From assembly GCF_023556315.2 (NCBI RefSeq), contig NZ_CP116221.1:3796001-3860000 (forward strand): a stretch of DNA of 64,000 bases, written 5' to 3'. This document shows positions 46,300-55,191 of this stretch, piece by piece. Source of the stretch: Psychroserpens ponticola. GTDB lineage: Bacteria > Bacteroidota > Bacteroidia > Flavobacteriales > Flavobacteriaceae. Below the pieces are notes generated by a model. The model ran no database searches and had not been told where the DNA came from. It saw only the letters and a list, made by a program, of their open reading frames with translations. Each line of letters starts with the position of its first letter. Position 1 is the first letter of the stretch. The translations under genes were made by a program, and so were the position numbers.

Positions 46300-46330
46300 T
46301 AAGAATCAATTAACCAATAAATAATAAATT

Positions 46331-46714
46331 ATGAAGAATATCTTTTTAACATTAATAGCGATTTTGTCATTCGTAGCTTGTTCTAGTGATGATGATAGTG
46401 AGGTTGCAGAAATGACAAATGCTAACCTCAGTTATAAGTTAGTATATACTACAGGTGTATTGCCTAGTTATTATGTAGTAAGAGCAGGAAATACAATTAC
46501 ATATGAAGATTCCTTTGAGTTTAAAGAAGTTGGTTATGATGAAGATACTAGAACTGTTACAGTAGAAACAGATTTAAATCCAGTTAAAATAGAATCGAAT
46601 TTCTATATTGAAGGAGGTTCAGAAGTAAATATTAAGTTAATTAGTTCTGAAGGTAACATCATAGATGAACAGACTATTTCAGAAGTAAATTATTCTTATA
46701 ACCATAATTTTTAA
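46331..46714 (+). CDS. Lipoprotein of unknown function, paralogue 1
   Basis: 127-residue lipoprotein; signal FLTLIAILSFVACSSDDD with lipobox Cys and a run of Asp behind it, the usual Bacteroidota outer-membrane export signal. The mature part is beta-rich (NLSYKLVYTTGVLPSYYVV, VKIESNFYIEGGSEVNIKL). It is 20 bases from a similar gene, with matching signal, LELEFYIE-like strand and length: a tandem duplication. No function known. Confidence 0.72.
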   Translation: MKNIFLTLIAILSFVACSSDDDSEVAEMTNANLSYKLVYTTGVLPSYYVVRAGNTITYEDSFEFKEVGYDEDTRTVTVETDLNPVKIESNFYIEGGSEVNIKLISSEGNIIDEQTISEVNYSYNHNF

Positions 46715-46733
46715 TAAACTAAAACCTAATAGA

Positions 46734-47123
46734 ATGAAGAATACATTTTTAATATTAATAGCTATTTTAGCATTTACAGCCTGCTCAAGTGATGATGACA
46801 ATCAAGGAGAAGAACAACAAATTAGTCAATCTCATATTGTACAGTTTACAACAGGTGCTCTTGAGGATTGGGTATCTGTAGGCTTAACAACGACATTAAC
46901 TTCAGATGATGGAACAGAGTCAACAATTAGTTCAGATTTTGACTATACCCAAAATATAGTTAGTGTAGAGATTCCAGAGAATACAGTAAGCTTTGAGTTA
47001 GAATTTTATATTGAAGATTCATCTCAAGCTGAAATGCGTTTTTATGGTTCTGTAGATAACGTTAATGTTCATCAAGAAAGCATAAACCAACAGAGTTTTC
47101 AATATCAATATACTTTTAATTAA
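46734..47123 (+). CDS. Lipoprotein of unknown function, paralogue 2
   Basis: 129 residues, lipobox FLILIAILAFTACSSDDD, then IVQFTTGALEDWVSVGLTTT and VSFELEFYIEDSSQAEMRFY. It mirrors the preceding gene in signal, length and the segment around FYIE-S-E. The last residues and the next ORF start are only a few bases apart. Small pairs of surface lipoproteins on an element may mediate host entry exclusion or be passengers; neither is supported by motifs. Confidence 0.72.
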   Translation: MKNTFLILIAILAFTACSSDDDNQGEEQQISQSHIVQFTTGALEDWVSVGLTTTLTSDDGTESTISSDFDYTQNIVSVEIPENTVSFELEFYIEDSSQAEMRFYGSVDNVNVHQESINQQSFQYQYTFN

Positions 47124-47126
47124 GGT

Positions 47127-47525
47127 ATGTGTAATTCCTTATTAAAAGAATTTCGCTTTAGTATTGGAGAACAGTATGAATTAAATGAGTTTAATCTTAA
47201 GGCTTTAGAATCAACTTTTAGTAATGGATTAGAGAATGAAAATTACGAATATATAAAAGGAGATTTTAGAACACTATTCGGGGTTTCTTTTTGCAGTAAT
47301 CCAATCTTACAGTACAATGGAGATATACTTTCTGGAATAGTATATAGCTTTGATATAAAGGATTTAGGTAAGTTGCAAGAGAAGTTAAGTGATTATTTAT
47401 TAATTAGAGATAAATTTGATTTAGGTCAAACATTTACTGTTTTCAGTTTTCCAGAATTTAGTCTGATGCTAAATATAGAGAAAGATATAAAGCTAAGAGT
47501 GTTTAAAATTCTGGGTCAAACATAG
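47127..47525 (+). CDS. Hypothetical protein at the right end of the element
   Basis: 132 residues with no signal and no recognised motif (FSIGEQYELNEFNLKALES, GVSFCSNPILQYNGDILSGI, FSFPEFSLMLNIEKDI). It overlaps the right arm-type repeats with its last four codons. Tightly packed behind the two lipoprotein genes. Possibly a regulatory or passenger gene. Confidence 0.55.
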   Translation: MCNSLLKEFRFSIGEQYELNEFNLKALESTFSNGLENENYEYIKGDFRTLFGVSFCSNPILQYNGDILSGIVYSFDIKDLGKLQEKLSDYLLIRDKFDLGQTFTVFSFPEFSLMLNIEKDIKLRVFKILGQT

Positions 47526-47536
47526 GTCAAACATTT
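47514..47536 (+). repeat. Right tandem 11-bp repeat, candidate integrase arm-type site
   Basis: Identical 23-bp copy of the left block (28823-28845), two abutting GGTCAAACAT units in the same orientation, 110 bases inside the right att site. It overlaps the 3' end of the last element gene. Confidence 0.6.
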
Positions 47537-47600
47537 TTATAATAATAGGTAACTAAAGGAAACAAAGAAAAGAATGGTTTTTAATTATATCATTGATAAT

Positions 47601-47635
47601 CAACCATCTGAAACAAAAAGCAACAATCTGAAACA
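47601..47635 (+). repeat. 15-bp direct repeat with 20-bp period near the right end
   Basis: CAACCATCTGAAACA (47601-47615) and CAACAATCTGAAACA (47621-47635) differ at one base. They lie between the arm repeats and the att site, so they may be accessory binding sites for the recombinase complex. No copy was seen at the left end. Confidence 0.5.
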
Positions 47636-47646
47636 TAACAGTTACA

Positions 47647-47692
47647 GACTCATAATCAGGTGGTCCTTGGTTCGAGCCCAAGTGGGACCACT
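47647..47692 (+). repeat. attR: right copy of the tRNA 3' end
   Basis: Direct repeat of 28730-28775, 43 of 46 identical. The T stem is CTTGG/CCAAG instead of CATGG/CCATG: a compensated pair change, and one T-loop base differs. It lacks a 5' tRNA half, so it is an att site, not a gene. Confidence 0.85.
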
Positions 47693-47703
47693 TAATAAGA
47701 TAG

Positions 47704-47731
47704 AAGCCTTACAGAGATGTAGGGCTTTTTT
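47704..47731 (+). terminator. Duplicated tRNA terminator beyond attR
   Basis: AAGCCTTACA and TGTAGGGCTT pair with one G-T around GAGA, followed by TTTTTT; the same hairpin as at 28785-28813 with one base changed. It shows that the duplicated unit extends beyond the tRNA into its terminator. Confidence 0.75.
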
Positions 47732-47808
47732 ATTTTAACATTATATATTAAAATATTGCTTGTAGAATACGTTTTAGAATAAAACGTTTGAATATGAACA
47801 AAAACTAT

Positions 47809-47838
47809 TTTGAGATGTTATACACTTATTTATTTTTG
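47809..47838 (+). promoter_or_regulatory. Candidate promoter of the DUF58/MoxR operon
   Basis: TTTG (47809-47812), 18 bases, then TATTTTTG (47831-47838): matches the Bacteroidota -33/-7 pair with full agreement at the -7 box. The DUF58 gene starts 83 bases downstream. Confidence 0.55.
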
Positions 47839-47921
47839 TAGATTTAGAACGTTTTAAACTTGTTTAATCCACGACCATAAACAAGTATAAATGCGATGGT
47901 ATTAATCAAATAAATTTCACT

Positions 47922-49259
47922 TTGAATATTAATTTTAATAGACTTATTAGTTTCTTACCTTTTAAAAGAAATGCATTAATTTTTGTATTCGTATTAATAG
48001 CTGCAATCTATTTTATTAGAATTGAGTTCTTTTTGGAGGAGTCAAATATTACAATTTACCTTAAGTTGTTTGCCTGGTTGATAGGATCTTTTATCTTGAT
48101 TTTAGTAGGTGTTGGTTTTTTGCACACTCTAATATGTTATTTGCATTTTGTTTTCAATAAAAAAAGTATACATCCTAAAATTGATATCGGACTTGAAGGT
48201 AATGTTAAAGGAGAAGCAGGACACGTGCCCATAATGATTTCTTTACCTAAAGCTTTGCTTCCTTTACTAGGTTATATTAAAATAAAAATAGAATTTGAGA
48301 ATGGTAATCTTTCAGATACTATCGAAATTAATAAATACTCAAAAGGTTTTGAAAAGTTACTACCAAAAGAAGGGTTTACATTAATTTGGCTTCCAGATCG
48401 TAAACAGTATCATGCTAAAGGTTTTATAATCAGTTTTATAGATTATTTGCAATTTTTCCGTTTTACTACTTATCATAAGTCATCAAATTCTTTCTACTTA
48501 CATTCTTCGGAAATAGATATTTCAGAAAAAGAAATTAATCCTTCTAAAACGAAAGAAGAGGTAGAAAAAATAAAAACATCAAGAAAGGTGCAAGGCGATT
48601 TCTTAAATTATAAGGACTTTGAAATGGGTGATGATGTACGAAGAATTGTATGGAAAATTTTTGCTAAAAACCGAGAGCTTGTCATAAGAACACCTGAAGT
48701 TATTAACCCTTATGCTTCTCATATTAGATTTCATACGAGTTTTTTTAATTTAATATCCAAAGACCCAACCTCTGCATATGCTATTAGTATGCTTAATTAT
48801 TATAAAGATATTGTTTATAATATTTGTATGAATATTAAGAAAAAGGATAAAAAAATAGAATTTAATATTGATCAAGCCGTTAATGAATTTGTATCTGTAA
48901 CAGAGAAAGATCGTATCGGATTTCAATTAAGTTCAGCAAATTGGCAAAATAATTTTTCGGCAAATGAATTAAAAATGTCAGGAGAATCTATACTTTGTGT
49001 GTCATCATTGATAAGAATAGAAGAATTAACAACATTGGTAGAAAAAGAATCTTCAAACATTATTATTGTTTTCGTTTCTCGTCATTTGGATAATCAAAAT
49101 TTATTTAATTTCAAGAATTTATTTTTAAGGAAAGATGAAAAAACTGAACTCAATAAATTAGGTTGGTTTTTGTCAAAAACTCGAGGAACGGTAAAAAGAA
49201 ATGAAAAAGAAATTATGAAACTAGTGTCTAACTCAAATTTTCAAGGGCAAATCTTATGA
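47922..49259 (+). CDS. DUF58-domain protein
   Basis: 445 residues: two membrane helices (FVFVLIAAIYFIRIEFF, SFILILVGVGFLHTLI), then a soluble DUF58 domain with GDFLNYKDFEMGDDVRRIVWKIFAKNRELVIRTPE, the signature of the family. The first codon is TTG with no upstream in-frame ATG; MNINFNR-like start. DUF58/BatA-like proteins work with a MoxR ATPase in envelope or stress tasks. It overlaps the next gene by four bases. Confidence 0.85.
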   Translation: MNINFNRLISFLPFKRNALIFVFVLIAAIYFIRIEFFLEESNITIYLKLFAWLIGSFILILVGVGFLHTLICYLHFVFNKKSIHPKIDIGLEGNVKGEAGHVPIMISLPKALLPLLGYIKIKIEFENGNLSDTIEINKYSKGFEKLLPKEGFTLIWLPDRKQYHAKGFIISFIDYLQFFRFTTYHKSSNSFYLHSSEIDISEKEINPSKTKEEVEKIKTSRKVQGDFLNYKDFEMGDDVRRIVWKIFAKNRELVIRTPEVINPYASHIRFHTSFFNLISKDPTSAYAISMLNYYKDIVYNICMNIKKKDKKIEFNIDQAVNEFVSVTEKDRIGFQLSSANWQNNFSANELKMSGESILCVSSLIRIEELTTLVEKESSNIIIVFVSRHLDNQNLFNFKNLFLRKDEKTELNKLGWFLSKTRGTVKRNEKEIMKLVSNSNFQGQIL

Positions 49260-51913
49260 AAAATATAGACTTTAAAGAACTAGCACTTGGATTAATTTTT
49301 TTGATTCTTCCCACGATACTAATCATGTATCCTTTATTAGGGTTTTTGGCTGAATATTACTCGTTACTTTTTATTGATAAGCATTTTTTGATTAGTGTTT
49401 TTGCTATTGGTATCGTTACAGCTTACCTTTTACATAAAACAAAAATTAGATTCTTAATTATATTTGGCTTACTCATATTAGTTATAAATATCCTTTATAA
49501 TTCTATTAGCTCAGCTTCTTTTAGTGAGTTTGATGCTTATTATGTAGCAAGTAGATTCAAAATTAATACCATCATCTTTGTATTTGGTTGGTTTTCAGGA
49601 TTTGCAATATCTAAATGGAGATATTACTTAATATTTTTTTCAATACTACTAACAACCATATCTGTAATTCTTATTTCGGACTTAGAAATGGCCAATGTAA
49701 ACAACATGATATGGTTAGTTGCTCCAACAGTCCTTTTTCTGTTTTATGGACTATTTGTAAAAGAACAACTCAAATCCATAAAAAAACAAGAGAAAACAAA
49801 TTATGCAATGGTTGTCTTGAGGATTACGCTTTTCTCATTGATTGCTCTTTTTTTGTTTTGGGCAACCATACAGTTGTTAGATTCAAAGTTGAATCATATT
49901 CAAAATGAAATTACTAAAACAAAAGATGGAGAAGGCGATGATGAGAATTCGGAAAAAGAAGGTGAAGAAGATGATAAAGATTCTAAAAAAGACAGTAATG
50001 GGTCATCTCAGTTTAATATTGATGATTATTTAGGCCTTAAAGACCGTTTGAAAGTATCAGATGAACTCCTTTTTTGCGCCAACATTGATAATTTTATTAA
50101 CGAAACAACACCTAATCCACAATATATTACGTTATACCATTTAAATCAATATAATCCAGCTTTAGAACAGTTCGAGATTGATCCAGATAGTATTGTTCGA
50201 GATCTATTTTTACCTAATCCTACTAAAATTCCTCAATATTTTAGTCAGCAAAATGATTCTGTCCTTGTGTATGATAAGATGGAGCGAGCGACTAAACAAG
50301 TTAAAAGTACAATCTACATCGCAGGCCTAAGTCCAGAGGTTTTTGTAGCACCAAGTACAGCGTATGCTTGTCAACCAATTTCTATTGAAGAAGAATTTAA
50401 AGAGGATTATAAATTTGCTTATAATGTGTATTCGGAAGTATCAGAACTAAATAGCGCATATTTTGTTTACAATACTAATAATCAGTCAATTGTTGATTAT
50501 CAAGAAAGTCGATATCGTACGTTGAGACAGGCTAAGAATTATGATGGTGAAGATGATCGGTTTATGGAGTATTACACAGAGATGCCAGAAGGAGACCTCT
50601 ACAATCAAATTGACCAATTAGCCGATAGCTTAACCATTGGTGATAAAACAACTATTGATAAAATCTTAAGTATTCGAAATTACTTTCTGTCTGAAGATGA
50701 GTATGGTAAGCCACTTTATACGTACACTCTAACACCAGGAAAAGTTACAGATCCAAATATTCCTAACGCAAGTATGTTGGGTGAGTTTATATTCAACACA
50801 CATGAAGGTTACTGTACCTATTTTGCAACGTCTTCATTATTTATGCTTAGATCATTAGGAATTCCTACACGAGTAGCTGTAGGATTTATGACAGTTGATA
50901 GAAGTCATAAAACACCTGGCTGGTATTGGTTTTATGGAGATCAAGGTCATGCTTGGACTCAGGTTTATATCCCTGAATATGGTTGGTTAGATTTCGATAT
51001 GACTGTAAGTAATTCAGATGCAGAACAAGCACCACAACCTGATGGAACGCCTCCAACACCACCAACTAAAGAGACATTTGTAGGTAAAGGTGTTATTACT
51101 GTAGTTGATACGTTAAGCCGAAGAATGGAAGTTCGGGTAGACCAAATAATTATAAATGACAACGGTATTTCTCTAGACAGTACTAATGTTGTTAATATGA
51201 AATTTGATGTAAATCAAGCTAAAGTTTTTGCTGGAGAAGAGATCATTCCACTACAAAAAGTTCAACTTGGAGACACTGCTGTAATGGTGTCTTTTGATTA
51301 TAAGCTCAGTAGAATACGAAAGAAAAATAAAAATGAAAGCATAGAAAAATACATGCAACTCTTCCCAGATCCAGTTACAATTATGGAAGTGCATGTGCCA
51401 GAAATTGAAGAAGAAAAATTAAGTGAAACTGATAAAGAAGAGGATGTAAGTGTTATTGAAACCATTACAGACTGGTCTATTTATATTCTCTCACTACTAC
51501 TATTTTTAGTATTTATATTAGTACTTTCTCCAATATGTTATTATTGGTGGTTGTCTAAAAAAGCTAAAAACAACAATTCAATAGTGGAGCTGTCTGAAGT
51601 GAATTATAAAAATGCACATTTTATACTCAATCAAATGGGTATTCCTAGAAATCATCAAACATCAATGGTTTATGCTCGAGATTTAATAGATCCAAAATTT
51701 GGAACTAATTTTGAAGCATTTATCAAAATTTATCAAAAACTAAAATACAGTAAAGTAGAACTCACTAGTGAAGAAGTCGATTTAATTCAGAGTTTTCATT
51801 CTGATTTTAATCAAAAAGTCTTATCTAAATATAGTAAGTCTGAACAATTTTTAAATTTCATTAAACCGAATAAATGGATTCATTTTATGTTGAATCTTAA
51901 TCTTAAAAAATAG
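49256..51913 (+). CDS. Transglutaminase-like cysteine-peptidase membrane protein
   Basis: 885 residues: N-terminal six or so membrane helices, a long acidic linker (KDGEGDDENSEKEGEEDD), and a transglutaminase-like core around residue 520 with catalytic Cys in EGYCTYFATSS, His in QGHAWTQVY and Asp in WLDFDMT. A last helix follows near residue 745 (IYILSLLLFLVFILVL), then a cytosolic tail. TgpA-like members accompany DUF58 and MoxR proteins. Substrate unknown. Confidence 0.85.
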   Translation: MKNIDFKELALGLIFLILPTILIMYPLLGFLAEYYSLLFIDKHFLISVFAIGIVTAYLLHKTKIRFLIIFGLLILVINILYNSISSASFSEFDAYYVASRFKINTIIFVFGWFSGFAISKWRYYLIFFSILLTTISVILISDLEMANVNNMIWLVAPTVLFLFYGLFVKEQLKSIKKQEKTNYAMVVLRITLFSLIALFLFWATIQLLDSKLNHIQNEITKTKDGEGDDENSEKEGEEDDKDSKKDSNGSSQFNIDDYLGLKDRLKVSDELLFCANIDNFINETTPNPQYITLYHLNQYNPALEQFEIDPDSIVRDLFLPNPTKIPQYFSQQNDSVLVYDKMERATKQVKSTIYIAGLSPEVFVAPSTAYACQPISIEEEFKEDYKFAYNVYSEVSELNSAYFVYNTNNQSIVDYQESRYRTLRQAKNYDGEDDRFMEYYTEMPEGDLYNQIDQLADSLTIGDKTTIDKILSIRNYFLSEDEYGKPLYTYTLTPGKVTDPNIPNASMLGEFIFNTHEGYCTYFATSSLFMLRSLGIPTRVAVGFMTVDRSHKTPGWYWFYGDQGHAWTQVYIPEYGWLDFDMTVSNSDAEQAPQPDGTPPTPPTKETFVGKGVITVVDTLSRRMEVRVDQIIINDNGISLDSTNVVNMKFDVNQAKVFAGEEIIPLQKVQLGDTAVMVSFDYKLSRIRKKNKNESIEKYMQLFPDPVTIMEVHVPEIEEEKLSETDKEEDVSVIETITDWSIYILSLLLFLVFILVLSPICYYWWLSKKAKNNNSIVELSEVNYKNAHFILNQMGIPRNHQTSMVYARDLIDPKFGTNFEAFIKIYQKLKYSKVELTSEEVDLIQSFHSDFNQKVLSKYSKSEQFLNFIKPNKWIHFMLNLNLKK

Positions 51914-51922
51914 CATGTAATT

Positions 51923-52954
51923 ATGAATGAAGACATAGAAAATACAAATTCTGATAATCTAAGGTACGCTCCACCAATGAGTGAAGCAAGTTCTACAGCT
52001 GTCTCTGGGCAAAACATAGATGTATTAATTGAAAATATTGGGAAGGTTGTTAAAGGACATAGAGAACAGATCATTCAAATAATTACCTGTTTAATTGCTA
52101 AAGGACATATTTTATTAGAAGATAATCCAGGTTCTGGTAAAACCGTTTTGGCAAAAACTTTAGCATATTCACTTTCTGGTGAGAATGAGCATTCTGATTT
52201 TAAAAGAATTCAATTTACTCCAGATCTTTTACCTATGGACTTAATAGGAACACATTTATATGATGAAGGTAACAAAGATTTCATTTTCAAAAAAGGACCT
52301 TTATTCTCTAATATATTATTAGCAGATGAAATAAACAGAGCGTCACCAAAAGTTCAATCTGCACTGCTGGAATGTATGGCAGAAAACCAAATCTCAATTG
52401 GAGACCAAACCTACAAACTAGAAGATCTTTTTTTCGTAATTGCAACGCAAAACCCTATTGAAATGGAAGGAACTTATCCGCTACCAAACGCACAATTGGA
52501 TCGCTTCTTTATGAAGATAAATTTTGGATATGTTACTGAAGAAGTCGAGCTTGAAATTTATAAAAAACAATTAGAAATCCAAAAATCACAGGATTCTGTC
52601 GAGGCAGTTTTAAATATGAAAGATGTATTAATGCTTAGAAGTCAAGCCGAAGAAGTACATGTAGCTGACGAAATTATTGTAGGCATTAACAATATTGTTC
52701 GAAATACTAGAGAGCACTCAGGAATTATTCTAGGTGCTTCAATTAGAGCCGGAATTATCCTTTTAAAATGTTTAAGAGCATATGCCGTAATTCATAAACG
52801 TAATTATGTAATTGAAGATGATTTAGCTTCATTAGCAAAACCAGTACTTCAACACAGACTTCTTTTTAAAAATCTTGGAGCCGAAACGAATGCTGTAAAT
52901 AGTATCGTTAAATCTGAAATAGATCGTTTGTCTAGACTTAATTTAAGGAGGTAA
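51923..52954 (+). CDS. MoxR-family AAA+ ATPase
   Basis: 343-residue MoxR ATPase: Walker A EDNPGSGKTVLAKTL near residues 70-82, Walker B LLADEINRA, sensor 1 ATQNPIEMEGTYPLPNAQLD and a C-terminal lid domain (EDDLASLAKPVLQHRL). Family acts as a chaperone for partner proteins with VWA or DUF58 domains, which fits the neighbours. The gene lies nine bases after the transglutaminase gene. Confidence 0.92.
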   Translation: MNEDIENTNSDNLRYAPPMSEASSTAVSGQNIDVLIENIGKVVKGHREQIIQIITCLIAKGHILLEDNPGSGKTVLAKTLAYSLSGENEHSDFKRIQFTPDLLPMDLIGTHLYDEGNKDFIFKKGPLFSNILLADEINRASPKVQSALLECMAENQISIGDQTYKLEDLFFVIATQNPIEMEGTYPLPNAQLDRFFMKINFGYVTEEVELEIYKKQLEIQKSQDSVEAVLNMKDVLMLRSQAEEVHVADEIIVGINNIVRNTREHSGIILGASIRAGIILLKCLRAYAVIHKRNYVIEDDLASLAKPVLQHRLLFKNLGAETNAVNSIVKSEIDRLSRLNLRR

Positions 52955-52957
52955 CTC

Positions 52958-54931
52958 GTGAAAATGGCAAGCAAAAAAACACATTTACTTTTAGGCTTTT
53001 TCTTTTTAGGATTCCTCTCTGTCTATGGTCAACGGATTGAAATTGACCGACTAGAACGTGACTTTAAAGGACGTTATAGTGGTCGTAAATCTTACGAGCT
53101 TTCGCAGAAGATGATACAATTAGATAGCACCTATTATGTTGGTCATTTTTTTGAAGCGAATTATCGTTATTTTAGAGCTTCAGATAAACGAGGATACGAA
53201 TCTGCAATTAAATCACTTGAAAAAGCGATCGATTTACTTGAAAAAGACTTTCCTAGAAAGCTTAAAAGATCCACAAATATTAATGTTTATATAGATCAGT
53301 ATCAATTTCAAAGAAAGTATACTTTTCTTATTTTCCTTCTTTCTAAGTGTTACGAATATATAGACGAACCTGGCAAGTCTATTAAGGTCGTTAAGAGGCT
53401 CCAAAAACGCAATTTTGTATGTAATTTTGGTGTTAATGCCTACGCAAATATCTCTTGGATTTATTTGCGAAATAGAATGTATAGTCCAGAAAAATATGAT
53501 TTTCTAAAACCTACTATCGAAGAAAACCTTGAAATAGCATCCAAATATGCCGATTCTATTAAAAATAGTGATAAATACAATCAACAATATTTAGACATTT
53601 GGTGGCCAGATTTTGCCAATGATGCACTAATGAGTTATTACCATTATAAGAATATTATTTACTCCCATCAAATTAAATTAGATTCTGCTGAATATTTCAG
53701 TAAACAATTAGAAAAATACGATAAGCTTTCCTATAACAATTACGGAAACCTTCAATTCATTCAAGCTAAATATCAAGAGGCAGAAGACAGTTATGACATC
53801 GCACGTGAAAAAGATAATTATGATGAAAAAAGCATAAAAGAGTTTGATTATATGCAATCGGCTATAAAAATTTTCAAAAATGATATACCTTCATCTAAAA
53901 CCATAATTGAAGAGTCTATAAATAACCTTGGCAATGCTCCTGGATTTGGATGGAATAATATTGCGCTTAGTAGAGCATATTATTATTCAGGAGATTTAAA
54001 AAAATCTAAAAAATTTAGAGACATAGCGGCTAATTTTAAGGAAATACATGTTGGTAGTACTTGGGGAGAAGTTGCATATGATCGCAACACGCTTTTGTTT
54101 AAATATTTATTCCATAAGAAATCAATAAATGAAATTAAGTTTCGAGATCAATATTATTGGTATCAACCCAAAAAACTATATGAGATATCTAAACATCATT
54201 TTAAACAAGAAAATGCACATTTACTTCTTACTAGTGAATTGTCGGCAGATCCAGAACGATTTATAGGCTATTATAATTTGTTTGCATCAGAAAACAATAT
54301 ATTTTTCGATGAGATATGGGAGCTCATTAAGTTTTTCAATCCTGACTATTTTCTTAAAATATTTGAAAGTAAACTAAAGGATGACGAACGAGAAAGAGTG
54401 CATAAATATTTCAATTATTTTATTGCTCAGTTTCATTTAGAAAATGGAGATTATGACTTAGCCATAAATGAATTTGAGAACGTGTTAGAAAACGAATTTT
54501 TAGATACAGAAAATGAAATACTTTTAATTGCTAGAATCAATGAGGCACTAAGTAAAGCTTACACCGAAAAAGATGATAGCGCATCTGCAAATAAGTACTT
54601 AATTGACTTCTATAATAATTATCCTCAATTGGTTCCATATTCAAGTCTTAAAATGAAATTTAATCTTAAAGTGATTAATAAGAGCTTGACACCAAGACAG
54701 GAAGAAATTATAGAAGAACTTAAGGATTGTAATATTGAATGGGTTGAAAACAATTCAGATTGGCCAACACTAAAAATTAATATTACTGAGAACGAAAAAA
54801 AACAAGTAATAGTTTATCAAGTTGAAGTTGATAATGAAACTAAATTTGAAGGTAATTTTGATTTAAAAGATGTAGAATATCCAGGACAATTAATAGCTTT
54901 CAAAGCGTTTGGAATTGACTTAGAAGATTAA
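52958..54931 (+). CDS. Secreted TPR-containing protein
   Basis: 657 residues: signal peptide (LLLGFFFLGFLSVYGQ), then helical TPR-type repeats (EANYRYFRASDKRGYESAIK, YSGDLKKSKKFRDIAA, FHLENGDYDLAINEFENVL). GTG start at 52958, with AAGGAGG at 52945-52951 giving a six-base spacing; an ATG six bases later would have a 12-base spacing. Such a strong Shine-Dalgarno site is unusual in this phylum. Fourth gene of the operon; probably the periplasmic scaffold partner. Confidence 0.78.
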   Translation: MKMASKKTHLLLGFFFLGFLSVYGQRIEIDRLERDFKGRYSGRKSYELSQKMIQLDSTYYVGHFFEANYRYFRASDKRGYESAIKSLEKAIDLLEKDFPRKLKRSTNINVYIDQYQFQRKYTFLIFLLSKCYEYIDEPGKSIKVVKRLQKRNFVCNFGVNAYANISWIYLRNRMYSPEKYDFLKPTIEENLEIASKYADSIKNSDKYNQQYLDIWWPDFANDALMSYYHYKNIIYSHQIKLDSAEYFSKQLEKYDKLSYNNYGNLQFIQAKYQEAEDSYDIAREKDNYDEKSIKEFDYMQSAIKIFKNDIPSSKTIIEESINNLGNAPGFGWNNIALSRAYYYSGDLKKSKKFRDIAANFKEIHVGSTWGEVAYDRNTLLFKYLFHKKSINEIKFRDQYYWYQPKKLYEISKHHFKQENAHLLLTSELSADPERFIGYYNLFASENNIFFDEIWELIKFFNPDYFLKIFESKLKDDERERVHKYFNYFIAQFHLENGDYDLAINEFENVLENEFLDTENEILLIARINEALSKAYTEKDDSASANKYLIDFYNNYPQLVPYSSLKMKFNLKVINKSLTPRQEEIIEELKDCNIEWVENNSDWPTLKINITENEKKQVIVYQVEVDNETKFEGNFDLKDVEYPGQLIAFKAFGIDLED

Positions 54932-54959
54932 AATTTTAATACACTATGGTTTCTATTTT

Positions 54960-54992
54960 AGTCTAAATTACAATTGTAGTTTAGACTTTTTT
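54960..54992 (+). terminator. Terminator of the DUF58-MoxR-TPR operon
   Basis: AGTCTAAATTAC pairs with GTAGTTTAGACT (one T-G pair) around AATT, ending in TTTTTT. The 54993-55119 stretch that follows is AT-rich and shows no other feature I can support. Confidence 0.85.
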
Positions 54993-55119
54993 ATTGTCTG
55001 ATTCTTAATTTCTCAACGAATTTTAGAGATTTTAAAGACGTTTATAATTGCACACTTAATCTTAGTTAATTCTAAATTCTTCAATTAAATACCACTTACA
55101 TTTTGCATTATTACTAAGA

Positions 55120-55185
55120 TGTTACAATAATCATAGTTCTTGTTACATACGTCACAGTCTTCTTATGAGCTTCCGTTTAGATTTG
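55120..55185 (+). promoter_or_regulatory. TGTTACA direct repeat and -7 box upstream of the surface locus
   Basis: TGTTACA at 55120-55126 and 55141-55147 lie exactly 21 bases apart; 30 bases later follows TAGATTTG (55178-55185), a match to TAnnTTTG, with no clear -33 box. A second gene of the locus (59325) has the same arrangement (59229-59294). A direct-repeat site two helical turns long with an absent -33 box fits activation by an AraC-type protein. Confidence 0.6.
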
Positions 55186-55191
55186 TTGTGT

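Larger units (their letters stand above)
28774..47646. mobile_element. Integrative element of about 18.9 kb in a tRNA(CAT) gene
   Basis: Bounded by 46-bp direct repeats of the tRNA 3' end plus a duplicated terminator, with a tyrosine recombinase gene (31108-32340), excisionase-like HTH and matching repeats inside both ends. Contents: recombination and replication-type genes (28.9-34.3 kb), a toxin/antitoxin pair, a minus-strand type III restriction/Mrr operon (36.2-42.0 kb), RadC-like and DUF3127 genes, and small membrane and lipoproteins. There are no recognisable conjugation (Tra) genes or relaxase, so self-transfer is not supported by this sequence. Flanking chromosome genes are unrelated to this cargo. 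Confidence 0.85.

Noticed and set aside
28774-47646. Conjugative transposon
   Set aside because: No relaxase, coupling protein or Tra gene could be seen; only integration and accessory genes are supported.
47647-47692. Second tRNA gene at the right end
   Set aside because: Only the anticodon arm 3' part, T arm and acceptor 3' strand are present; the D arm and 5' acceptor are missing, so it is an attachment repeat and not a gene.
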